A stretch of DNA of 64,000 nt from Deefgea chitinilytica (lineage in GTDB: Bacteria; Pseudomonadota; Gammaproteobacteria; Burkholderiales; Chitinibacteraceae): NCBI RefSeq assembly GCF_016881405.1, contig NZ_WOFE01000010.1, forward strand, positions 1 to 64,000, given 5' to 3'. The translations under genes were made by a program, and so were the position numbers. Positions within the stretch are counted from its first letter, which is position 1. Each line of letters opens with the position of its first letter. Shown here in pieces: positions 52,260-63,200 of this stretch. The notes beneath the pieces are model-generated. The model was not told the origin of the DNA. It did not search any database and worked only from the letters and a program-made list of their open reading frames with translations.

Positions 52260-53570
52260 ATGAATCGATCACTGATGTTTGTTTTCATGATGACTGCTTT
52301 TTCTTCGACTCTACATGCCGAGCCGTTGCCTCAGGTTATTGAAGGATTGCTGCAGTCTAGTCCAGATATTCTGATTGAGTCGGCCAATCGAAAAGCTAGT
52401 AATTTCGGGGTTGAGCAAGCAAAGGCTGGTTATTTTCCTCAGATTAATGTGTCTGCCGGTGCTGGGCGGGAGTATCTGAAAGATCTTGCAACACGTGATG
52501 CATTTAACGGTTCTGGCAAAAGTTACAATCGCCAAGATGCCGAAGTTCAATTGGTGCAGATGTTGTTTGATGGCAATGGCGTGAGTAGCGAAGTGGCGAG
52601 ACAACGTGCGCGACAATTGGGGGCCGCGCATCGTTTAGCGAGCACATCGGAAGATATTGCCTTAAAAACAACGGAAGCTTATTTGGATGTTTTGTTAGCG
52701 GAAGAAATGCTAAAGCTCACGAAGGCGAATTTAGCTGCGCATGAAAGTACCGCAGAGCAAGTTAAATTACGTACCGCGGGTGGGTTTGGACGAAAGTCGG
52801 ATGATGAACAAATTAATGCGCGCGTTGCGTTGGCAAAAGCAAATTTAGGTGCCGCACAGTCAGCGTTTAATGAAGCGAAAATTGCTTATATTCGTTTTGT
52901 TGGCACGGAGCCACAAAATCTAACTTTACCAGAGCAACCTACTGCCATTCCGCAAACGGCAGCCGAAGTAGGTGATTGGGCTGTGGCCAATAATCGCGCT
53001 CTACAAGCAGCTAAGGCAGATGTGTTAGGCGCGCAAGCGCAATTGGGGGTTGCTCAATCTCAAATGTACCCCCGAATCAATTTAGAGGCGGGTGCATCTT
53101 ATTCAAATGCCTTAGATGGGATCAGTGTCGAAGAAACCACTCGAGCGTATGGGATGCTGCGTGTGCACTACTCATTTAAAAGTGGCGCAGATAAGCAGCG
53201 CGTAGCAGAAACCACCGAGCTGTCTTATGCCGCGCAAGAGTTGGCGCGCAGAGTCGAGCGGCAAGTCCGGCAAAATGCGAGTTTATCTTGGAACGCAATG
53301 ACGATTGCCAGTGAGCGTGTACCTGAGTTGGTTAAATATGCAGAGTCCAGCAAATTGGCGCGTGATGAATATAGTAAGCAGTTTTCTTTAGGACAGCGCT
53401 CCTTGCTTGATTTACTCGATGGAGAAAATGAGTATTTTACGGCGAGTCGAGATTTAGCTTCTGGCAAAATGGATGAGTTACGCGCGCGGTTTAGATTGAT
53501 GGCCGACGCTAATTTATTGCTCAAAACACTTTCAGTTGAACCACTTGCTGGCAGCAATTTGCCGGAGTAA
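52260..53570 (+). CDS. TolC-family outer-membrane channel of type I secretion
   Basis: The 436-residue protein has a signal peptide (MFVFMMTAFSSTLHA) and two TolC-type repeats with long helices (LIESANRKASNFGVEQAKAG region; ALQAAKADVLGAQAQLGVAQ). It is of the LapE/AggA subfamily that serves adhesin exporters. It is first in an operon with the ABC exporter and adaptor, which places it as the outer-membrane duct for the neighbouring giant adhesin. Confidence 0.9.
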   Translation: MNRSLMFVFMMTAFSSTLHAEPLPQVIEGLLQSSPDILIESANRKASNFGVEQAKAGYFPQINVSAGAGREYLKDLATRDAFNGSGKSYNRQDAEVQLVQMLFDGNGVSSEVARQRARQLGAAHRLASTSEDIALKTTEAYLDVLLAEEMLKLTKANLAAHESTAEQVKLRTAGGFGRKSDDEQINARVALAKANLGAAQSAFNEAKIAYIRFVGTEPQNLTLPEQPTAIPQTAAEVGDWAVANNRALQAAKADVLGAQAQLGVAQSQMYPRINLEAGASYSNALDGISVEETTRAYGMLRVHYSFKSGADKQRVAETTELSYAAQELARRVERQVRQNASLSWNAMTIASERVPELVKYAESSKLARDEYSKQFSLGQRSLLDLLDGENEYFTASRDLASGKMDELRARFRLMADANLLLKTLSVEPLAGSNLPE

Positions 53571-53586
53571 CTGCAGTAGTAATCGA

Positions 53587-53612
53587 AGGGGCGTTCGCCC
53601 CTTCCTTTTTTG
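53587..53612 (+). terminator. terminator-like hairpin inside the secretion operon
   Basis: GAAGGGGCG-TT-CGCCCCTTC followed by CTTTTTT lies between the tolC-like and exporter genes. It may attenuate downstream expression. Confidence 0.75.
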
Positions 53613-53639
53613 AGTCCTCTATTGCATGGGAATCATGCT

Positions 53640-55814
53640 GTGAATATCGCTTCTTCAGAAACGTCAAACCATGAATCGGCGATGCCGCACGAGGCTTTTG
53701 TGCCGCATGATCCGTTGACGACTTGTCTTATTCAACTCACGCGGTACTACCATCGACCATTTTCGGCGCAAACCTTAACCAATGGCTTGCCTTTGACCGG
53801 TAATCGTCTTAGTGCGGTGTTATTTTCTCGTGCTGCGGCTCGGGCAGGACTCAATGCTAGGTTGCAGCGGCGGCAATTGCATGACATTCCTGAGCTGGCC
53901 TTGCCGGTGGTGATTTTATTAAAAGATGGCGGCGCTTGCGTTGCGGTAGAGCGCAATGGCTCTCGTTGGAAAATTTTAGAGGCTGAGTCATTAGGTGGGG
54001 AGCAAGAGATCGAGCTTGAGCGCCTAGAGTCGCTTTATTGCGGTTTTGTTATTTTTGTTAAACCCAGTTTTCAATTTGATGCCCGTACTCACAAAGCGCA
54101 CATCCCCAAAGCGCAGCATTGGTTTTGGAGTAGTTTGCAGCTGTGTTACCCAATGTATGGTCATGTTTTATTGGCAGCGTGTTTGATTAATGTGTTTGCT
54201 TTGGCTTTGCCACTGTTCACGATGAATGTGTACGACCGTGTGGTTCCCAATCAGATTTATGACACGCTGTGGGTGCTGGCGATTGGTGTGACGGTATTAC
54301 TTATTTTTGATTTGTTGATTAAAGCATTACGCGCTTATTACATCGATTTGGCTGGGAAGCGCATCGACGTGATGTTATCTGCCCAAATTTTTGAGCATGT
54401 ACTTGGCCTTAAAGTGGCTTCGCGCCCTGCATCTGTTGGGGCAATGGTGAGTCATTTTCAGGAATTTGAAGGATTTCGTGAATTTATTACTTCCGCCACT
54501 ATTACGGTGATTGTGGATATTCCATTTGTAATTTTATTTTTGCTGGTGATTTTTTGGATCGGAGGATGGCTAGTTTTAATCCCTATCATTTGTATTCCTT
54601 TGATTGTTTTGATTAGCCTTGTTTTGCAGCGCCCTTTGGGTGAAATTATTCAACAGAGTTTTCGCGTTTCAGCACAAAAGCAAGCTGGTTTGATTGAAAC
54701 ATTAGGTGGTATCGATACTTTAAAAGCGAGTACTGCAGAGAGTAGCGCTCAGCGGCGCTGGGAAAAAGTCATTGGTGAATTTGGTGCTTTGGCCGTTCGC
54801 TCGCGTAGTTTGTCGTCGATGATTGTGATTCAAGCCGGTTTTGTGCAGCAGTTTGCTACGGTTGCGATGGTGGTCGCAGGCGTTTATTTAATTGGTTTGC
54901 ATGAGTTGTCTGTCGGTGGTTTGATCGCCTGTAATCTCTTGTTGGGCCGAACCCTCACGCCGTTTTCACAAGTGGCGAGTTTAATCAGTCGCTATCACCA
55001 AGCGAGGGCTGGCCTGAAAGGGATGGAGCAGCTGATGGCCTTACCCATTGAGCGCCCCTCAGGACAAGATTTTGTACATCGCAGCGATTTCCGTGGAGAG
55101 GTTGAGTTTAGAAACGTCAGTTTCTCGTATCCCGATTCAGATGTGTTAGCGCTGGATAATGTCTCATTTCATATTCGGCCGGGGGAGCGGGTTGGGATTA
55201 TTGGTCGGATTGGATCGGGTAAAAGTACTTTAGAAAAATTGATCTTGGGCTTCCAAGTGCCTAGTTCGGGGGCTGTGTGGATTGATGGCGTTGATTTACG
55301 GCAAATCGATCCTGCACAAGTTCGGCACAACATTGGTTATGTGCCTGAGGATGTGTTTTTATTTTATGGCTCAGTAAAAGACAATATTGTGCTGTCAGCA
55401 CCTTACGTCGACGATGCAGTCATGCTCGAGGCTGCCGAAATCTCAGGGGTGAGTGAATTTGTCAATCGTCACCCCAAAGGTTATGACATGCCGGTCGGTG
55501 AGCGGGGGGCTGGACTATCGGGAGGACAAAAGCAAACCATTGCAATTGCGCGTGCCTTACTCCTGAATCCACCAATTTATCTATTCGATGAAGTTTCGAG
55601 CGCTTTGGATAATCGAAGCGAAGAGCAATTTAAGCAGCGATTTGCCAGTCGGCTCAATCAGAAGCACACACTATTATTGATTACACATCGCATGTCCATG
55701 TTGACCTTGGTTGACCGTTTACTGGTTTTGGATGGCGGGCGGTTGATTGCGGACGGCCCCAAGGCAGATGTGTTAACGATGCTCGCCGGAGGAAAGCTGC
55801 ATGCGAGCCAATAA
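53640..55814 (+). CDS. type I secretion ABC exporter with C39-like domain (LapB-type)
   Basis: The protein of about 724 residues joins an N-terminal C39-like domain, six membrane segments (HVLLAACLINVFALALPLFT) and an ABC domain (Walker A GRIGSGKST, signature LSGGQKQTIAIARALLL, YLFDEVSSALDNRS, H-loop ITHRMS). In the C39-like part the catalytic DCG Cys is absent (DPLTTCLIQL), so it should dock the substrate, not cut it. GTG 53640 after GGGA is preferred; a TTG at 53610 lies in the hairpin. It overlaps the next gene by 14 bases. Confidence 0.87.
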   Translation: MNIASSETSNHESAMPHEAFVPHDPLTTCLIQLTRYYHRPFSAQTLTNGLPLTGNRLSAVLFSRAAARAGLNARLQRRQLHDIPELALPVVILLKDGGACVAVERNGSRWKILEAESLGGEQEIELERLESLYCGFVIFVKPSFQFDARTHKAHIPKAQHWFWSSLQLCYPMYGHVLLAACLINVFALALPLFTMNVYDRVVPNQIYDTLWVLAIGVTVLLIFDLLIKALRAYYIDLAGKRIDVMLSAQIFEHVLGLKVASRPASVGAMVSHFQEFEGFREFITSATITVIVDIPFVILFLLVIFWIGGWLVLIPIICIPLIVLISLVLQRPLGEIIQQSFRVSAQKQAGLIETLGGIDTLKASTAESSAQRRWEKVIGEFGALAVRSRSLSSMIVIQAGFVQQFATVAMVVAGVYLIGLHELSVGGLIACNLLLGRTLTPFSQVASLISRYHQARAGLKGMEQLMALPIERPSGQDFVHRSDFRGEVEFRNVSFSYPDSDVLALDNVSFHIRPGERVGIIGRIGSGKSTLEKLILGFQVPSSGAVWIDGVDLRQIDPAQVRHNIGYVPEDVFLFYGSVKDNIVLSAPYVDDAVMLEAAEISGVSEFVNRHPKGYDMPVGERGAGLSGGQKQTIAIARALLLNPPIYLFDEVSSALDNRSEEQFKQRFASRLNQKHTLLLITHRMSMLTLVDRLLVLDGGRLIADGPKADVLTMLAGGKLHASQ

Positions 55815-57135
55815 AAAAATCAAACGAGAAGATCTGCATTTTCTTGGTGATGGTGCTGCCGCAATATATGGCGAGTCGACGCTGCTCTCGAACGCAATCT
55901 TGTACGCTAGTGTGGCTTTAATTTTGATTTTTATTGTGTGGGCGTTCTTTGCTGAGATTGATCAGGTCACTTTGGCTGAAGGAAAAGTGATTCCGTCGAG
56001 TCAAGTACAAGTGATACAAAATCTTGAAGGAGGTATCGTTGCCCAAACGCCAGTGAAAGTGGGGGACATTGTTAAAAAAGGGCAGGTTTTAATGAAGTTG
56101 GACGAAAAACGATTTTCGTCTTCTTTAGGTGAAAGCACTGTTAAGCGGGATGCATTGACTGCTAAATTAGCCCGATTGACTGCTGAAAGCAACGGCAGCA
56201 ATTTTGAACCTCCTGTTGATTTACTCAAATCGAATCCACAAGTGGTCGAAGCCGAGCGGCAACTTTTTGTCTCGCGTAAACGCGAGCTGGAGTCGAATAT
56301 AGCGATTTTGCAAAGCGAGGCGGCTCAGCGTAGTCATGAAATTGAAGGAATGCGCGCAAAAATTGCGAAATTAGAGTCGGGTTTAAAATTAGCCAATGAT
56401 GAATATGCGATGAGTAAACCATTGGCTGAGAAAAACGTGATTTCGCAAATCGATTTTATGCATTTACAACGTCAAATTAGTGATTTGAAGGGTGAAATCA
56501 ATGAGGCACGCCTGTCGATTCCTCGCCTGCAAAGCAGCCTTGCCGAAACCAATGGGAAGGTTGCTGGTGTTTACGCTAAAGCGCGGGCCGATGCTGGCAA
56601 TGAATTATCGCTGGTAAAAGCTGAGCTTGATTCGACTGAGGCCACTACCGTGGCGCTGAGCGACCGTTTTGAACGAACGACGATACGTGCACCACTCGAT
56701 GGCGTGGTGAAGTTGATTAAAGTAAATACTGTGGGTGGCGTATTGCAGCCCGGTATGGATGTGATGGAGATTGTGCCCTTAGAAGATAACCTGCTGATTG
56801 AGGCGAAAGTGCGCCCGTCGGACATCGGATTTTTAAGACCAGGGCAAGAAGCGATGGTGAAGTTTTCGGCTTATGATTTTTCAATTTATGGTGGCTTAGT
56901 CGCCGATGTGGAAACGATTACGGCGGATTCGGTGACTGATGAGGCGAAAAAGGAAAGCTTTTATTTGGTTCGAGTGCGGACTCGAAGCAATCATTTGGGC
57001 GACGATAAACGCCCACTCGCCATTATTCCGGGGATGTTGGCGACGGTGCATATTCGCACTGGTAAAAAAACCGTGATGCAATATTTGATGAAGCCGATTG
57101 TGAAGGCAAGGGATGAAGCAATGCGTGAGCGGTAA
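55801..57135 (+). CDS. type I secretion adaptor, HlyD family (LapC-type)
   Basis: The 444-residue adaptor has one membrane segment (ILYASVALILIFIVWAFF), lipoyl halves (LEGGIVAQTPVKVGDIVKKG and RTTIRAPLDGVVKLIKVNTV), long coiled coils and the C-terminal HlyD signature region (SFYLVRVRTRSNHLG, IIPGMLATVHIRTGKKTV). It links the ABC exporter to the TolC-like duct. Its start lies inside the exporter gene. Confidence 0.93.
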   Translation: MRANKKIKREDLHFLGDGAAAIYGESTLLSNAILYASVALILIFIVWAFFAEIDQVTLAEGKVIPSSQVQVIQNLEGGIVAQTPVKVGDIVKKGQVLMKLDEKRFSSSLGESTVKRDALTAKLARLTAESNGSNFEPPVDLLKSNPQVVEAERQLFVSRKRELESNIAILQSEAAQRSHEIEGMRAKIAKLESGLKLANDEYAMSKPLAEKNVISQIDFMHLQRQISDLKGEINEARLSIPRLQSSLAETNGKVAGVYAKARADAGNELSLVKAELDSTEATTVALSDRFERTTIRAPLDGVVKLIKVNTVGGVLQPGMDVMEIVPLEDNLLIEAKVRPSDIGFLRPGQEAMVKFSAYDFSIYGGLVADVETITADSVTDEAKKESFYLVRVRTRSNHLGDDKRPLAIIPGMLATVHIRTGKKTVMQYLMKPIVKARDEAMRER

Positions 57136-57202
57136 ATTTGATTACAGATAATAAGTTTCTTAGGGGTATCTTCATTAGAGTAATTTTTGACAAAGGATAC
57201 AT

Positions 57203-57234
57203 TAAAATACCCAGCCTATTGGCTGGGTATTTTT
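57203..57234. terminator. bidirectional terminator, secretion operon / adhesin
   Basis: AAAATACCCAGCC-TATT-GGCTGGGTATTTTT lies between the convergent adaptor and adhesin genes. Confidence 0.9.
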
Positions 57235-57246
57235 AGGGTGCTGTCT

Positions 57247-60200
57247 TTAGTGATTGGTCTGAATCTCTCCGTTATTGAGTAGGGTATTTAATAGGGTCGT
57301 TGGATCGGTTGCTCCCATTCCGGTTAGTGTGGCCACTTGAACCGCAGAGCCTGCTCCAGCACCATCGGCATCAAACATGACTTTGATTTCTCCACTATTC
57401 GCGCCTGCAGTGAATTGCAAGAATGCCCCCTCATTGGCGTCAAAACTGGCGGTGCTGACACCCGCGCCGCTAAGCAAATCGGTAATGTCGAGCACATCCC
57501 CACCACTTGCTTTGGCTGCGACGGTGAAGTCTTGTATCGTATCTTTGCCATTATTGCTAACAGTGGAAAACACAAATAGATCAGAGCCATCCCCGCCATT
57601 CAGAATGTCATTACCTTTTCCACCACTCAGGATGTCGTTGCCGTTTCCCCCAGCGAGAGTGTCCACGTCGTCCGAACCACCTAATGCACTTGGGTTATTA
57701 TTACCGCTGCTCACAGAACCACTCAGATCGAGAGTGATCTTCACTGTTCCGCTCACAGTATCTCCATCCCCATCTTTGGCAGTAAATCCTAGATCTAGTG
57801 TTGGAATGCGTCCTGTATCTAGTTGGAAGAAATTCATGCCATCGATTTTGAATTGGTTGCCATGGCCAGTATGAGCGATGTCAATTGAGTCAATAAATTT
57901 GCCACTGGGGGCTTGGATGAATGCATCTTGGTTACTCCCACTCACGACTAAGGGAATCCAAGCATTGGATGTTGTGCCATCGGTATAACGTACAAAGTAT
58001 TCGCCTTCGCCGCCGATGTAATTGTCGACGCTAATTTTTACTGCACTAAACTTGGCGTTATTATTTAGATCAATCTGCAATGTGTCGCCAGAATCCATGG
58101 TGTTGCCACCAACGCCGATGCCTGACGTGCTGGTATTGATCTTATTAAGATTGCCGCCAGATCCTCCCGTCCCAGTAAATGTGGCAAGTAATGTTTTATT
58201 TGCATCGGGCAAGGCACCACTATTAAATCCAAAAAATTGATCGCCTGTCCCTTGGTAAAGGTAATAGCCATCCCTCGGGCTATCGCCGTAACTCAATAGT
58301 TGACCATCAGTACTGAAGAGTTTGCTGCTATCAATGGGTCGATTCAGCGTCATTGAATAGCTGCCATCGGTATTGCCAACGATCAAGAAAACGGTCGCGT
58401 TCGAAGCAGTTTTACCGGTAACCGTATTCCCAGATATGCTGATCGTAACTTCTTCTCCTAGCGAAGTGAGGCTGGCACTTGAGCCGTTGATTTTGCTGGT
58501 GACGGAATTCCAAATGATTGCGCCACTGGCCGCACCGCCATCAGCCCCCATTTCAACCAAGTTACCAAGAAGAACACCGCCTGTTTTATCGGCGATATAG
58601 CCGTTTGTTACTGCCAGAATAGGTGCATCATCGACAATCTGGATGGTGATGGTTTGCACTGGCGACTCGAGACTGCCGTCGGAGATTTTGATATCGAAAC
58701 GATTACTTTCGATGCTATTGCTTACATCGGTCGTCGCAGATTTGAGCACAAACTTATAGTCTGCAAGACCCGTCACGCTGTTGTAATTGCTGATGGTGAG
58801 ATCACCATTTGTGCCACTAAAGGTGTAGCCGGTGCTGCTCATAATTTGGTTGAGCGTCACGGTGGTTGTGCCGACGGTGATACTGGCCAGTGTAGTGTTG
58901 AGTGCACCGTTTGGATCGGACAATGTTAGCGTACCGACTGCAAATTCGCTATTACTGCTTGGATTGGTTCCGCTGGCCAGTGCTGATTCATTGACCACAT
59001 CGTTGGCATTATTGGTGTTGCCAGTATTGACCACGATTTGCGGTGGTGCATTCAGATTAAAAGTCACTGAGCCGTCGGCTTTGTCGCCATCGTTATCGAT
59101 CAGCGTAAAGGCAATGATTTCGTTGAGCGAGCTGCTCGGTGACACATTGTAATGAGCCACGCCAGTGTTCATATCAATGCTGATGGTGCCGCCGCTATTG
59201 TTAGTGCCATTGGTATTGATCACCCATGTGCCATTATTGAACGTGCCGTTGCTGGTGCCACCGGTCACGCTACCATTAAAGAAATACGTAACTCCATCAA
59301 CGGTGAGGCTGGCCACATGGCCGCCATCAGCACCAAATCCACCATTAAGCCCGAATAGATTGAGCGTATGCTGCGTAAATTGAACTGAGTTGAGCAATGC
59401 GGCGGGTAAGTCATTGATGGTTGGCACTGCGATGGCATTGGTATTGCTACCGAGTATGCCATTGTAAGCGATGGGGTCTAATGTCGCAGGGGCAACATTG
59501 CTACCGACGCTAAAGGAAAGCGAATTGATTTGATTGTCGCTGACGAAGTTTTGCCAATCGGTGATGTCATCTCCTGCAATCCCTACGGTGGAACTATTGC
59601 CGGTTTCGTTGCTTGGATAAGTGAGATAACCGCTGACATTCGGTTCTCCATCAGAGAGGAAGTAGGCTATGTTTTGCGTGCCGCTACCAGTAAATTTACC
59701 GGCATCACCAAAGTGATCAATCACTTGCTGTAATGGTGAATCATAATTAGTGCTGCCATTAGCCGTGAGGCTGGCAAGGATTGATTTGGCGGTAGTGACG
59801 TCTAACCAAGTGGTGCTACCTTGCAAGCTGGAACCGCCACTGAAGGTAACTAGCATTACTTTGACATCCCCGAGGTTGTCATATCGGTCAATCAATTGCA
59901 TTAATGCCGTTTTTGCCAATTCCATTTTGCTACCCACGCCACTGCCCATGCTGCCAGATACATCGATGGTCAATATCAGATTGGTATTGACGGTTGGTAT
60001 AGTGGCGGCGACCGTTTGTGTGTTGGCAACAGGCATGTCATCTTCGATATTGACGGTCAACGTGGCGGTGCTGCTAGCTTGGCTTGGGTCTGATACTTGG
60101 ATGTCAAAGCTAACGCTACGTACGTCTTCATAGCTGTTGTTGGCATGATTGATGGGTTTTAATAGCTCTACATCATACGACCAATTACCTGCAGTGCCTT

Positions 60201-63200
60201 GGGTCAGCGTAATGGTTAACACGGCATTTGCGGTGGTATTGCTACCAACATATCCAGTCAGCGTATGCCCATCCGGACTGAGCGCCCATTGTACGGCTTG
60301 GGCTGGGGAGCCTGATGTTAAGCCAGTTGGCCCAGTGAGTAGCGTAACTGTAAGGGTATCACCTACATCAGCATCACTGACGCTAAAGGTGCCATGGGCC
60401 GTTTTGGGGTTGTCAGCGGCGTCAGTTGGATCCGAGCTGCTTGAAGCTGGATCATTGAGCAAGACCGTATCGAGATTGGCATTACTTAAACCCTCTTCAG
60501 ACACGAGCACAGCACTTTGGTTGAGGCTGATATGAGGCCCATCATTTGTGCCGTTGATATGGATGGTTAAGGTGGCTGGGCTGCTGTCGCCATCGGCATC
60601 TTTCATCGTGTAATGCAGCACATAATCTTGGCTAAATGTGCCGCTTAGTGCTTGCGTTGCAGTCAGCGCATTATTGAGGACATAACTCCATGTGCCATTA
60701 CTGCCTTGGGTGAGTAAACCATATTGATTCAGCGCAGCAACCACCGCGGTATCTGTGCTGCTCCATGCGCCGAATGCTTTGGATTGATCTGCTCCAGCGC
60801 TGTCGTTGCTAAGCACATCGCCTGAAACGGTACTGGTCAGCGCGCTGTTAGCAAGGCCGGTTGCATCTTCGGTGACGGTGGCAACCCCGTCATTCTGGGC
60901 ATGAGGCACATCGTCAATGATATTGACAGTGATGTCGGTGCTGGCCGAGTTTATTCCGTCGGTTACAGACAGTGGAATGACCTCACTAAACTGGGTATCG
61001 GCTGCTGTGGCATTTTGTACGGTGCTAGTCAGCGTATACGTATAGGCAAAGACGCCAGCATTATAGCTATCAATATGCAGTGCGCCGTGGGCAGTGCTGA
61101 CGGTTTTGCCATTTAAATCGGATAGGCTAGTGACATATTTATCGGTGGACGTATCGGTGCCGCTGGCAATATGGAAGGTAATGCCGCCTACGGTTAGCGA
61201 TTTGATATCGCCCAAGCCATCTGGATCACCGACGGTGAAGGTACCGGTGGCTGTGATGGCAGCTACACCCGCTTGCGAGCCAGCGCTTAAGCCGGCCTCA
61301 TACACCACATCATTGCCACCTTGTGCATTGCCCGGATCATTGCTGATGATGGGTTTATCGTTGGTACCAACGAGGGTGATGGTAATGGTTTGTGTGGTGG
61401 TACCGCCGTGGCCGTCATCCACAGTGACATCGTATTTTTGTGTCAGCGTTTGGCCTGCTTGTAGCGAATCAAGCAGTGCGTCGTTGACTGTGAAGGTCCA
61501 GCCGACTGATTTGTCAGTGACATTCGGCGAGTCGTTCGGATCCAGTGTCAACGTACCTAGATAGTTGCCAGCTTGTGGCGCAACGGTGGCGGTATGCGTA
61601 TCCAGCGTATCGACATCGGTAAAGGTGACCGCGCCGTTGGCCGAATGCAGCAATGTATTTTCGTTGTCGGCTAGATCGGCGACTTCAGTAATCGTGGCAC
61701 CTTGCACGGCGCTGCTAATGACAGGCGCATCGTTGGTACCAACGAGGGTGATGGTAATGGTTTGTGTGGCGGTGCCGCCGTGACCGTCATTCACAGTGAC
61801 ATCGTATTTTTGTGTCAGCGTTTGGCCTGCTTGTAGCGAATCAAGCAGCACGTCGTTGACTGTGAAGGTCCAGCCGACTGATTTGTCAGTGACATTTGGC
61901 GAGTCGTTTGGATCCAGTGTCAACGTACCTAGATAGTTGCCAGCTTGTGGCGCAACGGTGGCGGTATGCGTATCCAGTGTATCGACATCGGTAAAGGTGA
62001 CCGCGCCGTTGGTCGAATGCAGCAGTGTATTTTCGTCGTCGGCTAGATCGGCAACTTCAGTAATCGTGGCACCTTGTACGGCGCTGCTAATGACAGGCGC
62101 ATCGTTGGTACCAACGAGGGTGATGGTAATGGTTTGTGTGGCGGTGCCGCCGTGACCGTCATTCACAGTGACATCGTATTTTTGTGTCAGCGTTTGGCCT
62201 GCTTGTAGCGAATCAAGCAGCGCGTCGTTGACTGTAAAGGTCCAGCCGACTGATTTGTCAGTGACATTCGGTGAGTCGCTTGGATCCAGTGTCAACGTGC
62301 CTAGATAGTTGCCAGCTTGTGGCGCAACGGTGGCGGTATGCGTATCCAGCGTATCGACATCGGTAAAGGTGACCGCGCCGTTGGCCGAATGCAGCAGTGT
62401 ATTTTCGCCAGAGCCTAGATCGACAACCTCGGTGATTGATGCATTTTGTGCTTTACTGTTGATGACTGGATCATCATTGGTACCAACGATGGTGATGGTG
62501 ACCAGTTGATCGTCCCATGCGCCTTTATCGTCGGTGACTCGCACGGTGTAGGTTTCGGTTTTGCTTTCACCATCAGCCAAGCTTTGTGCGGCAGTGTTGT
62601 CGAGTGTGTAAGTCCATTTCCCAGCGGTATCGACGACGATACTACCGTAAGTGCCACTGTCTGCGCCCAAGATACTCCAATTTGCGATGGCTCCGTTATC
62701 TGGATCATCGCTGGTGAGTTGGCCGCTGACGGTGATGGCGGGGTTTTCAGGCAAATCTTCTTCATTGCTGAGTGGGTAGTCATCCTCTACCACCTTACCG
62801 GCATCATTACCCTGGGTATAGCTAATTACTGGGCGATCATTGGTACCTATGATGGTGATGGTTACCAGTTGTGTGCTGCTGGCTCCATGTTCATCGGTCA
62901 CGGTTGCAGTGAAGCTTTCGCTGGTGCTGACGCCTTCGGCGAGTGAATTCGCTAATCCATTGTCGAGGGTATACGTCCAGACGCCTGCATTGGTAATCGC
63001 AAAGCTGCCATAGCTACCGGTGGTATTACCGCTCCAGTTCAGACTGGCACCATGATCGACATCGCTGGCGCTGAGGGTGCCGGTGGCGCTAGGAGAGCCT
63101 GTTACGATCGTACCATCATCGAGATGTCCTGCTTCGGTGACTTCTCCTTGATCTTGTCCCTTTTGAGTCGTGATCACGGGCGTGTCGTTACTGCCGCTAA

